The position numbers and the translations under genes were made by a program. Under the pieces are notes generated by a model. That model did not search any database. It had not been told where the DNA came from and worked only from the letters and a program-made list of their open reading frames with translations. DNA of 33,219 nucleotides from Pseudoflavonifractor sp. 60 (GTDB taxonomy: Bacteria; Bacillota; Clostridia; Oscillospirales; Oscillospiraceae): positions 1 through 33,219 of the forward strand of contig NZ_QWKI01000088.1 in NCBI RefSeq assembly GCF_009911645.1. The letters are read 5' to 3'. Below, piece by piece: positions 1 to 7,593 of this stretch (its first letter is position 1; every line of letters starts with the position of its first letter).

Positions 1-1503
1 AATCAGGTCGTTGGCCACATCGGTGGCCCAGAAGATACCGGGGAGCAGCAGGTCATCAGGCATCCCGGAGGTGTCCAGCACGATGTACTTATTATTGAGG
101 TCAATATCGTTGCGCTGACCCATGGCCGAGGCGGAGCCGGTAACGTATCGGGCCAGCACTACGGCCAGGTGCTTTGTCTCCGGGTTGCCGGAGAGGACTT
201 CATACCAGTCCGGCAGGATGGGCATCTCCACAAAAGCCCCGGTTTCATCGGTGATGGTGGCGTTGTCGAAGGTAATCCCGTACCGCCGGTAGCACTCCAC
301 CAGAGAGGAATCCAGATGGTTTTTATCTTCATCCGAGAGGTCCCGCTTCTGGAGGGAATACCAGATAATCAGCCGGGAAATCTTGTCGGCCAGGACAGAA
401 TCGTCCCGGGCGGCCATGTCTCGAAGCCCGGCATAGCTGTCCAGGGATTTTCTCCGGATGGCCATGATGTTGGGGCAGTCTTTGGAGGAGGGCGACAGCC
501 GTAGGTACAGCCCGCCCAGCAGCTCGCACAGGGGGCGGAACTCGTGGCCTTTTTTCGGCACAATGAAAATGACCCGCTTGCCCTGCTGCCGCAGCCGCCC
601 ACCTAGACACTGGAGGGTAAAGGTTTTGCCCGCCCCGGAGGAGCCGCCGATCCAGCAGTTGCCGTTGGTGTACTTGTAGTCGTCAAAAAAATCCAGGAAC
701 ACCGGAGAGCGGTTGTAGAGATTGAGGCCCAGGAAAATACCGTTGCGGTCGCTCAGCTCGTAGGAGGCGAAGGGGAAGGCTGCGGCCACCCCGCTTGTCA
801 GGGCGTTGCGCCGGGACTTGCGCTCCACATCCGGGTCCAGGGCCAGCAGCGGGAGCATAGAGAGAAACGCCTGCTCGTTCTTGTAGTCGCAGCGCCGGGC
901 GATCATGTCGATGGAGACGCACAGCTTCTCCACCGCCGTCACCCGCTGCTCCAGTGTTTCAGCGTCCTCCGCCGTGACCTCAAGGAGCGTGTGCATATAA
1001 TAGAAATCCTCCCCGTTTCGATTCATGGCATCCTTCAGGTAGAGTCCGGAACTAATCGCGCTGTCCAGCTCCTCGAAGTCCTGGCGGGTGTCGCCCACGT
1101 CCCGCATCCGGGAGCGGTTGACCATGGTGGTCTGGGCGATCTTGGACAAGATCTTTTCTTTGGACTGGCGCTTGAAGATAAAACTGAGGTTGACGCCCTC
1201 CCCGGCTTCCACCAGCGGAGCCAGCCAGCAGGAACCCACGGTAGTGGAGTAGCCGTAGCCGGCGACGTAGAGGCAGGCATGAAAAATGCCGTCCACTACG
1301 ATGTAGTCCCGGCTCTTGGTGTCGATGGTGGTGGGAGAGAGAATGTCCAGAACGGTGGTGGACCCAGCCTCCAGCTCGGTGAGGTCGGGCTTTTCCTCGC
1401 CCATGATTAGGCGTTTGAGGGAAAACTTCTGGTCCTGCTTTTTGACCGGAGGTTTCTTCTTTTTTGCCACCTTTGCTGGTAGCTTTGCTGTTTTCTTTTG
1501 CAT
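1..1503 (-). CDS. virB4: VirB4-like conjugation ATPase (N-terminal 501 residues, runs off the left edge)
   Basis: This is the energising ATPase of a type IV secretion/conjugation channel, acting at the inner face of the membrane. The minus strand is open from an ATG at 1503 to the window edge with no stop. An AAGGAG site lies 6 bases before the ATG. After a Lys/Pro-rich start (PAKVAKKKKPPVKK) the protein has a typical VirB4 N-terminal region, then a Walker A motif GGSSGAGKTFT at about residues 286-296 (Lys 293). The edge cuts the protein after TDVANDLI, so Walker B and the C-terminus lie outside. It is the last gene seen of the mating-pore operon. The VanZ-like gene on the other strand separates it from the TraC-like and PrgI genes. 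The family is confident; the exact subfamily (Tn1549-like) is inferred from gene order. Confidence 0.93.
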   Translation of the reverse strand, partial: MQKKTAKLPAKVAKKKKPPVKKQDQKFSLKRLIMGEEKPDLTELEAGSTTVLDILSPTTIDTKSRDYIVVDGIFHACLYVAGYGYSTTVGSCWLAPLVEAGEGVNLSFIFKRQSKEKILSKIAQTTMVNRSRMRDVGDTRQDFEELDSAISSGLYLKDAMNRNGEDFYYMHTLLEVTAEDAETLEQRVTAVEKLCVSIDMIARRCDYKNEQAFLSMLPLLALDPDVERKSRRNALTSGVAAAFPFASYELSDRNGIFLGLNLYNRSPVFLDFFDDYKYTNGNCWIGGSSGAGKTFTLQCLGGRLRQQGKRVIFIVPKKGHEFRPLCELLGGLYLRLSPSSKDCPNIMAIRRKSLDSYAGLRDMAARDDSVLADKISRLIIWYSLQKRDLSDEDKNHLDSSLVECYRRYGITFDNATITDETGAFVEMPILPDWYEVLSGNPETKHLAVVLARYVTGSASAMGQRNDIDLNNKYIVLDTSGMPDDLLLPGIFWATDVANDLI

Positions 1504-1545
1504 TTTTTACTCCTTCTAAATGTTACGACCACAATTTTTCAGACC

Positions 1546-1574
1546 TTGAACAGGGCCGGATAGTATGATATAGT
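1546..1574 (+). promoter_or_regulatory. Sigma-A-type promoter of the VanZ-like gene
   Basis: TTGAAC (1546-1551) and TATAGT (1569-1574) are separated by 17 bases, about 65 bases upstream of the VanZ-like start. It reads away from the conjugation operon, so the VanZ-like gene is probably transcribed alone. Confidence 0.6.
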
Positions 1575-1638
1575 TTAGAAAATGAAACAGTCACAAACTG
1601 GAATTTGAGTAGAGTGGTAAATGGAAAGGACTGCTACA

Positions 1639-2163
1639 ATGAAGTACCTGATAAAATATTTCATAGACTTTATAGCGTTGATTTTCCTGTATGCTTTCGT
1701 TTTTTTTAGGAAATGGCGGGTCCAAGGCAGAGATGTCCTGCTTGTCAACACTCTCATATATGCCTATCTCTCGTTAGTGCTCTTTTTTACTATGATGCCG
1801 ATAATTGTATCTATCCCATTCATGCTGGACCACCCCTATAAGCCCATGAATCTGGTGCCATTTATTGATGTTTCTTTGGGAAGAGGAGATTTTTTCAGGC
1901 AAGTAGTCTTGAATGTTATCATGACCTTGCCCTTTGGTTTCCTGTTTCCTCTGACCCGGGGCAAAAGGGCCATATTTGGAGTGACGGTGTTTTTCTGCTT
2001 TTTAATGAGCTTTAGTATTGAGATCTTACAGCCGTTTTTTGACCGCTCCTCGGACATCACGGACCTGATTACGAATGTAATCGGCGGAGCTTTGGGTTAT
2101 TTCCTTTATGCTATTTTTAAGCCGGTCACCGTTTGGGCCTTGGAACATTTGAAAACCAGATGA
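1639..2163 (+). CDS. VanZ-like membrane protein
   Basis: This is a 174-residue integral membrane protein of the VanZ-like family, which is named after a teicoplanin-resistance accessory protein. Most members have no known reaction. Family signatures visible are NLVPF, a membrane segment NVIMTLPFGFLFP, and SIEILQPFFDRSSDITDLITN followed by VIGGALGYFLY. Hydrophobic segments also occur at residues 8-22 and 37-60. GGAAAGGA lies 8 bases before the ATG at 1639, so that start is preferred over the ATG at 1621. It sits alone on the plus strand between two conjugation genes read the other way, and has its own promoter. This suggests cargo inserted into the transfer operon. A role in glycopeptide resistance cannot be concluded, because no other van gene is present. 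Confidence 0.85.
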   Translation: MKYLIKYFIDFIALIFLYAFVFFRKWRVQGRDVLLVNTLIYAYLSLVLFFTMMPIIVSIPFMLDHPYKPMNLVPFIDVSLGRGDFFRQVVLNVIMTLPFGFLFPLTRGKRAIFGVTVFFCFLMSFSIEILQPFFDRSSDITDLITNVIGGALGYFLYAIFKPVTVWALEHLKTR

Positions 2164-2182
2164 GGGCTGTTTTTCGTGCCCA

Positions 2183-2851
2183 TTACTCATAAATCCCGTG
2201 GATGGCAGTAGTCATGTCAAAGACACCCTCGGGCAGTTTGACCCGCTGGCTGGTGCGCTTGTTGATGATCTCGTAGAGCAGCTTCAGGATGAAATCATCG
2301 GAGAAGCGGGGCTCCAGCACCTCCAGTTCGCACATGTCCAGATACCGCCGGGCGGTGTCCGCCTCCTCGTTCAGCCGCTGGATGATGGCCCCAACGCTGT
2401 GGCCCTTAGACTTCATGTTGGCCTCGTACTGGAAAATGAGAAAGAAGCGGTGGCGGATGGCGTCGCTAGCCACCCCCTCACCAATCTGGGTGATGTTGTC
2501 CTCGATCATCTCCCGGCAGCACTCGTTGTCCTCGTGTTCGGCGTACTCCCGCATCCGATCCACATAGGCGGCGGTATCGGCGGGCAGCGTCCGGGCCTCC
2601 AGCTGGAGACTGTCCGGGGCGATCTTCAGGTAGGCGGCGTAGCTGGAGATGATGTTTTGCCGGTCGTTGGGCGATTTGAGGTAGATGTTCACCGGCAGCA
2701 CCTCCAGAATCTTGACAAAGCGGTTATCCCGGGTCACTACCACCCCGCCCACGATGTTCTTGATGGGCAGCCAGGCCTGGATGCTGTCCCGCCAGGCCCC
2801 GCCCCCGGCGGTTTTGACAATGCCGCCGAAAATCAGTTCTTTTACGTTCAA
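2183..2851 (-). CDS. TraC-like conjugal transfer protein preceding VirB4
   Basis: This protein of about 222 residues is found in Tn1549-type conjugation modules between PrgI and VirB4. It resembles the N-terminal, non-ATPase part of VirB4/TraC proteins, and no Walker motif is present. Recognisable stretches are WLPIKNIVGGVVVTRDNRFVK, EVLPVNIYLKSP and LLYEIINKRTSQ. The frame is open further upstream to a GTG at 2905, but that would overlap PrgI by 58 bases. The best start is a TTG at 2851: an AGGGGAG site lies about 8 bases before it, and TTG overlaps the PrgI stop as TTGA. This implies translational coupling. It probably acts with VirB4 at the membrane. The family is recognised by gene order and length; the function is inferred. 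Confidence 0.75.
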   Translation of the reverse strand: MNVKELIFGGIVKTAGGGAWRDSIQAWLPIKNIVGGVVVTRDNRFVKILEVLPVNIYLKSPNDRQNIISSYAAYLKIAPDSLQLEARTLPADTAAYVDRMREYAEHEDNECCREMIEDNITQIGEGVASDAIRHRFFLIFQYEANMKSKGHSVGAIIQRLNEEADTARRYLDMCELEVLEPRFSDDFILKLLYEIINKRTSQRVKLPEGVFDMTTAIHGIYE

Positions 2852-3150
2852 TTCTTGCACTCCCCTCGGTAAAAAATCAGGCGGCGTTTTTTCCGCCAAT
2901 GCCACCAGCAGCCAAGCCAGCGGGTCAGGCTGTCATCGCTGATCCCGATGAGCCCGAAGCCGCCGATGGGTACGATGATGGTCAGCGTGACCATGATCTT
3001 GGGTGTCAGAGCCAGGGGCAGCAGGACGACGCACAGGTACAGGGTGGGCAGGGTGAGCAGGACGGCCTCGATCATGTTGCGAATTTCAAACAGTCCCATA
3101 ACCCGGCCGGCATCGGTGAAGTTGGTAGGGATATAGTAGGTCTCATTCAT
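2848..3150 (-). CDS. prgI: PrgI-family conjugation membrane protein
   Basis: This is a 100-residue membrane protein of the PrgI family, a small inner-membrane part of Gram-positive conjugation channels (a VirB3-like position). After MNETYYIPTNF it has two adjacent membrane segments, about residues 28-50 and 52-72. A tryptophan/lysine-rich end follows (WLGCWWHWRKKRR). An AGGAGAG site stands 8 bases before the ATG at 3150, which is therefore preferred to the in-frame GTG at 3159 that lies inside that site. The gene overlaps the end of the small HTH gene by a few bases, and its stop overlaps the next gene's TTG. It is part of one tightly packed operon. Confidence 0.88.
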   Translation of the reverse strand: MNETYYIPTNFTDAGRVMGLFEIRNMIEAVLLTLPTLYLCVVLLPLALTPKIMVTLTIIVPIGGFGLIGISDDSLTRWLGCWWHWRKKRRLIFYRGECKN

Positions 3151-3412
3151 CTGGGACACTCTCCTTCCTTTGGAGCAGACGGCCTTTACAGGCCATGAAG
3201 CTCCGTTTTAACGCGCCGATTCGCTCATGCCGCTGGGCGATCACGGCGGCCACAGCGGCCCCCAGCTTTTCCTCCAGGCGGGGCGTGGGGGAAATTTCCC
3301 CCAGCTCCGCCCGGCTGATGTACTGGTTGGACAACCCGGAGACCGCCGAGAGCTCCGACAGCGGAATGTCATACCGCAGACGCAGCGCCCTCAGATTTGT
3401 TTTTCCTTCCAA
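3143..3412 (-). CDS. Small XRE-like helix-turn-helix protein inside the transfer operon
   Basis: This is an 89-residue protein with one helix-turn-helix of the Cro/C1 type: LRALRLRYDIPLSELSAVSG, then LSNQYISRAELGEISPTPRLEEKL. A basic tail (KRSFMACKGRLLQRK) follows. The start is probably TTG at 3412, with GAGGGGG 8 bases upstream. It lies between the C39 peptidase gene (15-base gap) and prgI (short overlap). It may regulate the operon or bind element DNA. No operator could be assigned to it. Confidence 0.8.
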   Translation of the reverse strand: MEGKTNLRALRLRYDIPLSELSAVSGLSNQYISRAELGEISPTPRLEEKLGAAVAAVIAQRHERIGALKRSFMACKGRLLQRKESVPDE

Positions 3413-3427
3413 AGTGTTTGCCCCCTC

Positions 3428-4555
3428 TCATGGAGACAGGACCCAGAACGGTCCGCCGGCAGAGCCAACCTTGCGGCTGGCCTCACTGGTGACGATTCTC
3501 AGGTCCCACTCCTTGTTGCTCCGTTTGACGCTGGCCGGGTCGGCCACCAGAAGCTTCCCTTCCTCGGTAACGCCCCGCAGGACGATAAAGTGTCCGCTGT
3601 TGGTAAAGTGGCCCTTGGACATAATGGCGATGACCAGCTTACCCTCTTGCAGAGCCTCCACCAGCTTTTTTCCATCCCGGCCAATGTTGGTGACGGTGAG
3701 ACCATAGTGCCGGCCGCCGTTGGGAATCAGGCTGTGATAGCTCCCGCTGCCCTCGCACATACCACCATTCGCCACGGACCACTGGGCCACATCGTAGGGT
3801 GTAACCTTATTATTGGTCAGGGAGGCCACAGCGATAGCCAGGGCCGTGGGACCACAGCCCGCCCGGCCGATGGTGCTGGTCTTGCCGTAGGATTTATTTC
3901 CCCAGCGGGCATCCGTCTGATTGTAGTAGACCACGGGGGTCTCAGCATTGGAAAATACAATGTCGCCGTAGTCGGTCCCGTAGTAGCCTGTGCCATCCGT
4001 ATCACCGATGGACACCCGCTGGTCCTCCTCCATGACGGAGTAGAGCAGCGAGGCCCAGTCCTTCTCCGCCTGAGAAAAGCCCAGCCGGTCCATGTAGGCC
4101 TCCGGGGTCAAGTCCCAGACGGAGATATTCAGCACCCGGTCAGTGATGGAGGCGGAGTAGTCCAGCTTGCCAAAGAGCAAATCCTCCAGAGCGTCGCCGT
4201 CCATGACGTTAAGGTCCTGCTTATACCGGACAGAACCGATGGCGATAAGCCAGTTCTGATTCATGCCCCCTGAACCGTCCGTCACCTGGTAGTCGTCGTA
4301 GTCGGAGAAGCCGGGGAGGATGCTGTTGACTAAGCGTTCCAGGGCTGATTGATTTTTCTGTGCAATATTCTGGTATGCGTTGGTCAGCCGCCGGGCGGAG
4401 GCGGTAAAGTCCGCCACCCCCTGATCCATGGCGCTGTTGTAGCCGAACATGGTGTTGGGCAGCGCCGTGAAAATCAGCATGGGCAGGAGCAAAACAGCGG
4501 CCAGAACACCTGAAATGATTTTGGGCAGGATAGATGTAGTTTTTGTGCTATACAC
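3428..4555 (-). CDS. Membrane-anchored C39-like cysteine peptidase of the conjugation machinery
   Basis: This is a 375-residue protein with one membrane anchor (about residues 11-32, IISGVLAAVLLLPMLIF), an extracellular stalk, and a papain-like C39_2 domain at about 207-360. Catalytic candidates are Cys234 in RAGCGPTALA, His322 in GHFIVLRG and Asp339 in LVADPAS. Gln213 in YYNQTDARWG is the likely oxyanion residue. Proteins in this position of Gram-positive conjugation operons are thought to cut cell-wall peptide bridges or process pore parts, and this one would act on the outside of the membrane. The GTG start is well supported: a full AAGGAGGT site lies 7 bases before it. The start overlaps the TAG that would end the ancestral frame of the upstream VirB6-like gene (4548-4550). 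Whether the substrate is peptidoglycan or a protein is not visible. Confidence 0.85.
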   Translation of the reverse strand: MYSTKTTSILPKIISGVLAAVLLLPMLIFTALPNTMFGYNSAMDQGVADFTASARRLTNAYQNIAQKNQSALERLVNSILPGFSDYDDYQVTDGSGGMNQNWLIAIGSVRYKQDLNVMDGDALEDLLFGKLDYSASITDRVLNISVWDLTPEAYMDRLGFSQAEKDWASLLYSVMEEDQRVSIGDTDGTGYYGTDYGDIVFSNAETPVVYYNQTDARWGNKSYGKTSTIGRAGCGPTALAIAVASLTNNKVTPYDVAQWSVANGGMCEGSGSYHSLIPNGGRHYGLTVTNIGRDGKKLVEALQEGKLVIAIMSKGHFTNSGHFIVLRGVTEEGKLLVADPASVKRSNKEWDLRIVTSEASRKVGSAGGPFWVLSP

Positions 4556-5057
4556 TTGTGGGACCTCCTTCCCGTTTGGTCTGTCGTGTGGGCTTCTGTT
4601 TCGATGGCCCGCCGCCCAGCTTTTGGCTCGGTGGTGTACGGGAGCTTGGCGCAGTTCCTGCCATGCCGGGGCGAGAGACGGAGCCGTCGTTCTTCATCGG
4701 GGGCTTGTCCTTCCCGGAGGCCCGGCGCGGTTCCTGCTGTGCCGGACTGGAGCTCTGTGCCCCGGACGGGGGCACGGTTGGGGACAGCGGAATATTCCTG
4801 CTGTGCCGGGATTCAGTAGGGGGAGGCCGCTGGGTACTGCGGGCCTGCTTTCCTGCTGTATCGGACTGGGAGCCCGGCGCACTGCCACCGGACAATTTGG
4901 TGGCTGGAGGTGTCGCTGTTCCTGCTATGCCGGGACGTGGGACATGGCCGCCGCCTTTCACTGGAGGCTTACCCTTCCCGGAGGCCTGACGGTGTTCCTG
5001 CTGTGCCGGACTGGCCCCCTGCCCCCCAAACGAAGGCACGGCTGGAGACGGCGGGGT
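4548..5057 (-). pseudogene. Displaced C-terminal tail frame of the VirB6-like gene
   Basis: About 169 further codons continue the composition of the VirB6-like tail (Pro, Ser, Gly, Gln, Lys) in the neighbouring frame. They end with TAG at 4550-4548, exactly overlapping the GTG of the C39 gene. Pairs such as SPAQQEHRQASGKGKPP and SPAQQEPRRASGKDKPP show an internal duplication. The frame joins the upstream protein if 16 bases missing near 5072, but present in the second repeat copy near 4810-4826, are restored. No ribosome binding site of its own was seen, so it is read as the lost end of the upstream gene. Confidence 0.6.
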
Positions 5058-5181
5058 ATTCCTGCTGTGCCGGGGCGCTGGGTACTGCGAGTGCCCATTC
5101 CTGCTGTACCAGGCTGAGGACCTGACGCACTGACACCAGGCTTACCAGCAGTCGGAGGTGTTCCGGTTCCTGCTGTGCCGG
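4655..5181 (+). repeat. Nine copies of a 15-bp repeat, ttcctgctgtgccgg
   Basis: Near-identical copies begin at 4655, 4731, 4795, 4850, 4919, 4995, 5059, 5098 and 5167. On the coding (minus) strand each reads CCGGCACAGCAGGAA. The spacings are 76, 64, 55, 69, then 76, 64, 39, 69. This reveals a higher-order duplication: unit 4655-4918 is 264 bases and unit 4919-5166 is 248 bases. The 16-base difference lies in the third interval and is not a multiple of three. The repeats encode GTAG, AQQE or HSRN depending on the frame. Confidence 0.85.
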
Positions 5182-6973
5182 ATTGGGTGACTTCTGTTTT
5201 CTGTGAGATTTTGGAGGATGTACCGCCAAAGCCGGTTCCCCTGGCCGTGCCGCTTGGCTGGCCGCCGAACGTACCGCCGCCGCGGGGCGTCTCTGTTTTT
5301 GCTCCAGCTCCGCCAAAACCACTGCGAGTATCGCTGAAACTGCCGCCAAAACCACCGCCGCGCGGAACACCCTTTCCGGTAAAGCCTCCACCCCTGGGAG
5401 CACCAGCGAAACCGCTGCCCCTGGAGGTATCCTTGGAGAAACCTCCGCCACGGGGAGTACCCTCGCCAGTGAAACCACCGCCCTTCTGGGCGTTCCTGAA
5501 GAAGCCGCCTCCCCGGCCCCCGGTAAATCCACCGCCTCTGCTGGGCGCGCTGCCTGTAAAGCCGCCGCCCTGCGGTCCGTGGAAGCCGGTGAATCCTGTG
5601 GAGCTGGAAGAATTTCTCTGGGAAGTGGATTTTTCTGTTGTCTGTCCGTCAGACGGCCTGACATAGCCGGGAGCCCGATGCGTACCGGGCTGTACGGACG
5701 TTTTCCTGCTGGACTGATCTGTGCGGAACATGCCGCCCGGTCCCATCGTGCGGCTGTCCGTTGTCCGCTCCCGCGTTGAGGTCTGCTGTTGAGTTCCAGG
5801 CTGGGAGTGGGATGTATTTTGCTGGGTCTGCTGGCTTTGGGAAGTATGTTCCTGCTGAGTGTTGGACTGCTGTGCCCGACCGCCGCCATAGCGGGGACCT
5901 TCAGCTGCCTGTGCCGCCGCTCCGCCGATTCCTCCTACAGCTGCGCCAACCGCAGCACCACCGATTCCGCCAACTGTGCTCGCCGCTCCTGCTGCACCGA
6001 AACCCTTGAAGGCTCTGCTTGTCGCGCCTTTACCTACGCCGGCACCCTTGCCAACGCCTGCCGCCGCTTTTCCGGTCAGCCCCAGTGCGCCGCCGATCCC
6101 GTTCGCCGCCCCCTTTGTCACCATGGACAGAGCAGTTCGGAATACGGTATAGGCGATTACGCCGGGGAGGCTGGATTTGTTTCCGGTAATGGCCGGATTC
6201 AAGCCAATGCGGGTGATGATCTCATCTGCTTTTTTCGCCACCTTCACAATGCTGATAATGAGCACCATCCACAGGAATACATCCGGGAAGCTGGGGACGG
6301 TGGACACCACTGAGAGCAGCATTTTGAAAAAGACGATGTTGGTGGCCATGAGCAGACACATGCTGCCGAACATCCGACACCAGCCGGCGAAAATCTCCGA
6401 TGTGCTCTTGCTGCCGCCCATGGCAAAGGCCAGCGGAGCGGTGATGGTGAGCATAGCCAGCACCATATACCGCTCCGCAACTTCCAGCAGCAGAGAGAGC
6501 ACCATGAACATGGTAATAAGGTCGAAGATAATAACCAATATCCAGGAGGCGGTAAAGACACCGATCACGCTGCCATCCACCAGTTGGACATTGATGGCGT
6601 CTGGAACTTCCAGCAGCGCAATCACTGTGCTGGTCAGCCCCAGGACTGTCTCACAGATCTGCGGACTGGCCAGGAGCAGAAAGCCAAATACAAAGGTCCG
6701 GGCAAAGAGCAGTTTGGGGTCCTCGCCCTCGAAGCCCAGCCCGGAGGCCATGCTCCGCAGAGCCTGGAACACCAGGTTGCCCAGCAGCAGCGCCCAGCCC
6801 ACAGCCAAAAGGATTTGCTGTATGTCCCCCATGACGGGGATATGGGTCTTTAAGTAGGCAAAATCCAGACTCATGACGCCCAGAAGGGACGACGTGAAAT
6901 AATTCCATATGTCCAGAATCAGGCTGTAGACCCACTCAAAGAAGCCTTGAAAGATAAATTCAAGCAGAATCAA
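4958..6973 (-). CDS. VirB6/TrbL-like conjugation channel protein with a repetitive, frameshifted tail
   Basis: This is a polytopic inner-membrane channel protein of the conjugation system. Residues 1 to about 290 hold the membrane core, with hydrophobic segments near 50-72, 90-108, 145-165, 172-190, 205-225 and 230-245. A Gly/Ala-rich linker follows (about 300-360). Then comes a long disordered tail with repeated GGGFTG, RGGGF and GTAG motifs. The last part (about LQPCLRLGGRGPVRHSRN onward) is out of the ancestral frame after a 16-base loss, so the protein stops at 4958 instead of 4548. The start is uncertain. TTG at 6973 lies only 1 base from AGGAGGG, so an unusual start a few codons further on (ATT or CTG) is possible. 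It overlaps the end of the MT-A70 gene by 14 bases. Confidence 0.85.
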   Translation of the reverse strand: MILLEFIFQGFFEWVYSLILDIWNYFTSSLLGVMSLDFAYLKTHIPVMGDIQQILLAVGWALLLGNLVFQALRSMASGLGFEGEDPKLLFARTFVFGFLLLASPQICETVLGLTSTVIALLEVPDAINVQLVDGSVIGVFTASWILVIIFDLITMFMVLSLLLEVAERYMVLAMLTITAPLAFAMGGSKSTSEIFAGWCRMFGSMCLLMATNIVFFKMLLSVVSTVPSFPDVFLWMVLIISIVKVAKKADEIITRIGLNPAITGNKSSLPGVIAYTVFRTALSMVTKGAANGIGGALGLTGKAAAGVGKGAGVGKGATSRAFKGFGAAGAASTVGGIGGAAVGAAVGGIGGAAAQAAEGPRYGGGRAQQSNTQQEHTSQSQQTQQNTSHSQPGTQQQTSTRERTTDSRTMGPGGMFRTDQSSRKTSVQPGTHRAPGYVRPSDGQTTEKSTSQRNSSSSTGFTGFHGPQGGGFTGSAPSRGGGFTGGRGGGFFRNAQKGGGFTGEGTPRGGGFSKDTSRGSGFAGAPRGGGFTGKGVPRGGGFGGSFSDTRSGFGGAGAKTETPRGGGTFGGQPSGTARGTGFGGTSSKISQKTEVTQSGTAGTGTPPTAGKPGVSASGPQPGTAGMGTRSTQRPGTAGIPRRLQPCLRLGGRGPVRHSRNTVRPPGRVSLQ
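5235..5625 (-). repeat. Degenerate GGGF-type coding repeats
   Basis: The VirB6-like tail here consists of about ten imperfect units of roughly 12-18 codons built on RGGGFTG, RGGGFGG or KGGGFTG with charged or Pro linkers. Low-complexity Gly/Phe repeats of this kind are usually disordered, and such tracts can change length by slippage or recombination. Confidence 0.7.
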
Positions 6974-7535
6974 TCCCTCCTATATCATTTCCCCAGCAGT
7001 CCCACCCTGGCCGCTGCCGCCTTGCGAAAAGCTCTATCCTCTCTGCGCCACAAAACATATCTTCCAGCATTTCGTAGGCGCAAACTGGCTTGCAGCTATG
7101 GTATGAAGCAGGTTCCCGCATAACCGTTGTGTACTTGCCAAAACATTCCCGTCTCGGCATCAGAATGCTATTCGGCTTATAGAACCACAGCAGATATTCA
7201 TGGCTGAATCTGACAGTAAACGCAGGTGCAATTCCATTTTCCTTATCCCAAATGAAACGGGCATGGAGTTTATACCCACGTTTTTCCATCTGGACTGATG
7301 TTTCCAGTAAAAACTTGTCTATTGTCCAAATGAATATGTTGTGCTTTTCACTTGTTCGCGCAAAAAACGGGTCTTGTGTCTTAAAGCAGCCATCCACCGA
7401 CATAGTCGGATAATCAAGCTGTCTGCCCTGATTGGGACGGCATCTCCGAATATTTCCTTTCTTTTGCGGCCATGGAGGATCCGTATAAATCAGGTCGTAC
7501 TTTTTATTTGTACTGAATACATCTGTAATTATCAT
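6960..7535 (-). CDS. MT-A70 family adenine methyltransferase
   Basis: This is a 191-residue protein of the MT-A70 family, S-adenosylmethionine-dependent N6-adenine methyltransferases of DNA or RNA. The catalytic motif DPPW is at residues 19-22 (YTDPPWPQKK). Other family stretches are HNIFIWTIDKFL, FIWDKENG and SHEYLLWFYKP, with a C-terminal RIELFARRQRPGWDCWGND that resembles the last family motif. The likely start is the ATG at 7535, but its upstream ribosome site is weak. Its end overlaps the VirB6-like gene, and Maff2 lies 58 bases upstream. Placement inside the transfer operon suggests modification of element or recipient DNA, possibly protecting the incoming element from restriction. No restriction enzyme is adjacent. 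Confidence 0.88.
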   Translation of the reverse strand: MIITDVFSTNKKYDLIYTDPPWPQKKGNIRRCRPNQGRQLDYPTMSVDGCFKTQDPFFARTSEKHNIFIWTIDKFLLETSVQMEKRGYKLHARFIWDKENGIAPAFTVRFSHEYLLWFYKPNSILMPRRECFGKYTTVMREPASYHSCKPVCAYEMLEDMFCGAERIELFARRQRPGWDCWGNDIGGIDSA

Positions 7536-7593
7536 TTTGCTTTTGACAATAAAGTCGTAACTCCCCCCTTTTATAATTTCCTGCGGGATAAGG

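Noticed and set aside
1621..2163. VanZ-like gene as evidence of a vancomycin resistance operon
   Set aside because: No ligase, dehydrogenase, dipeptidase or two-component genes of a van cluster occur nearby. VanZ-like genes are common on their own.
3227..4273. A 348-codon plus frame over the C39 peptidase gene
   Set aside because: It is antisense to a gene with a clear catalytic set, membrane anchor and perfect ribosome site.
4969..5889. A 306-codon minus frame overlapping the VirB6-like tail
   Set aside because: It lies in a repetitive G+C-rich stretch where several frames stay open; it has no ribosome site and no fold-like content. The plus frames at 4449-5117 and 5175-5666 were rejected for the same reason.
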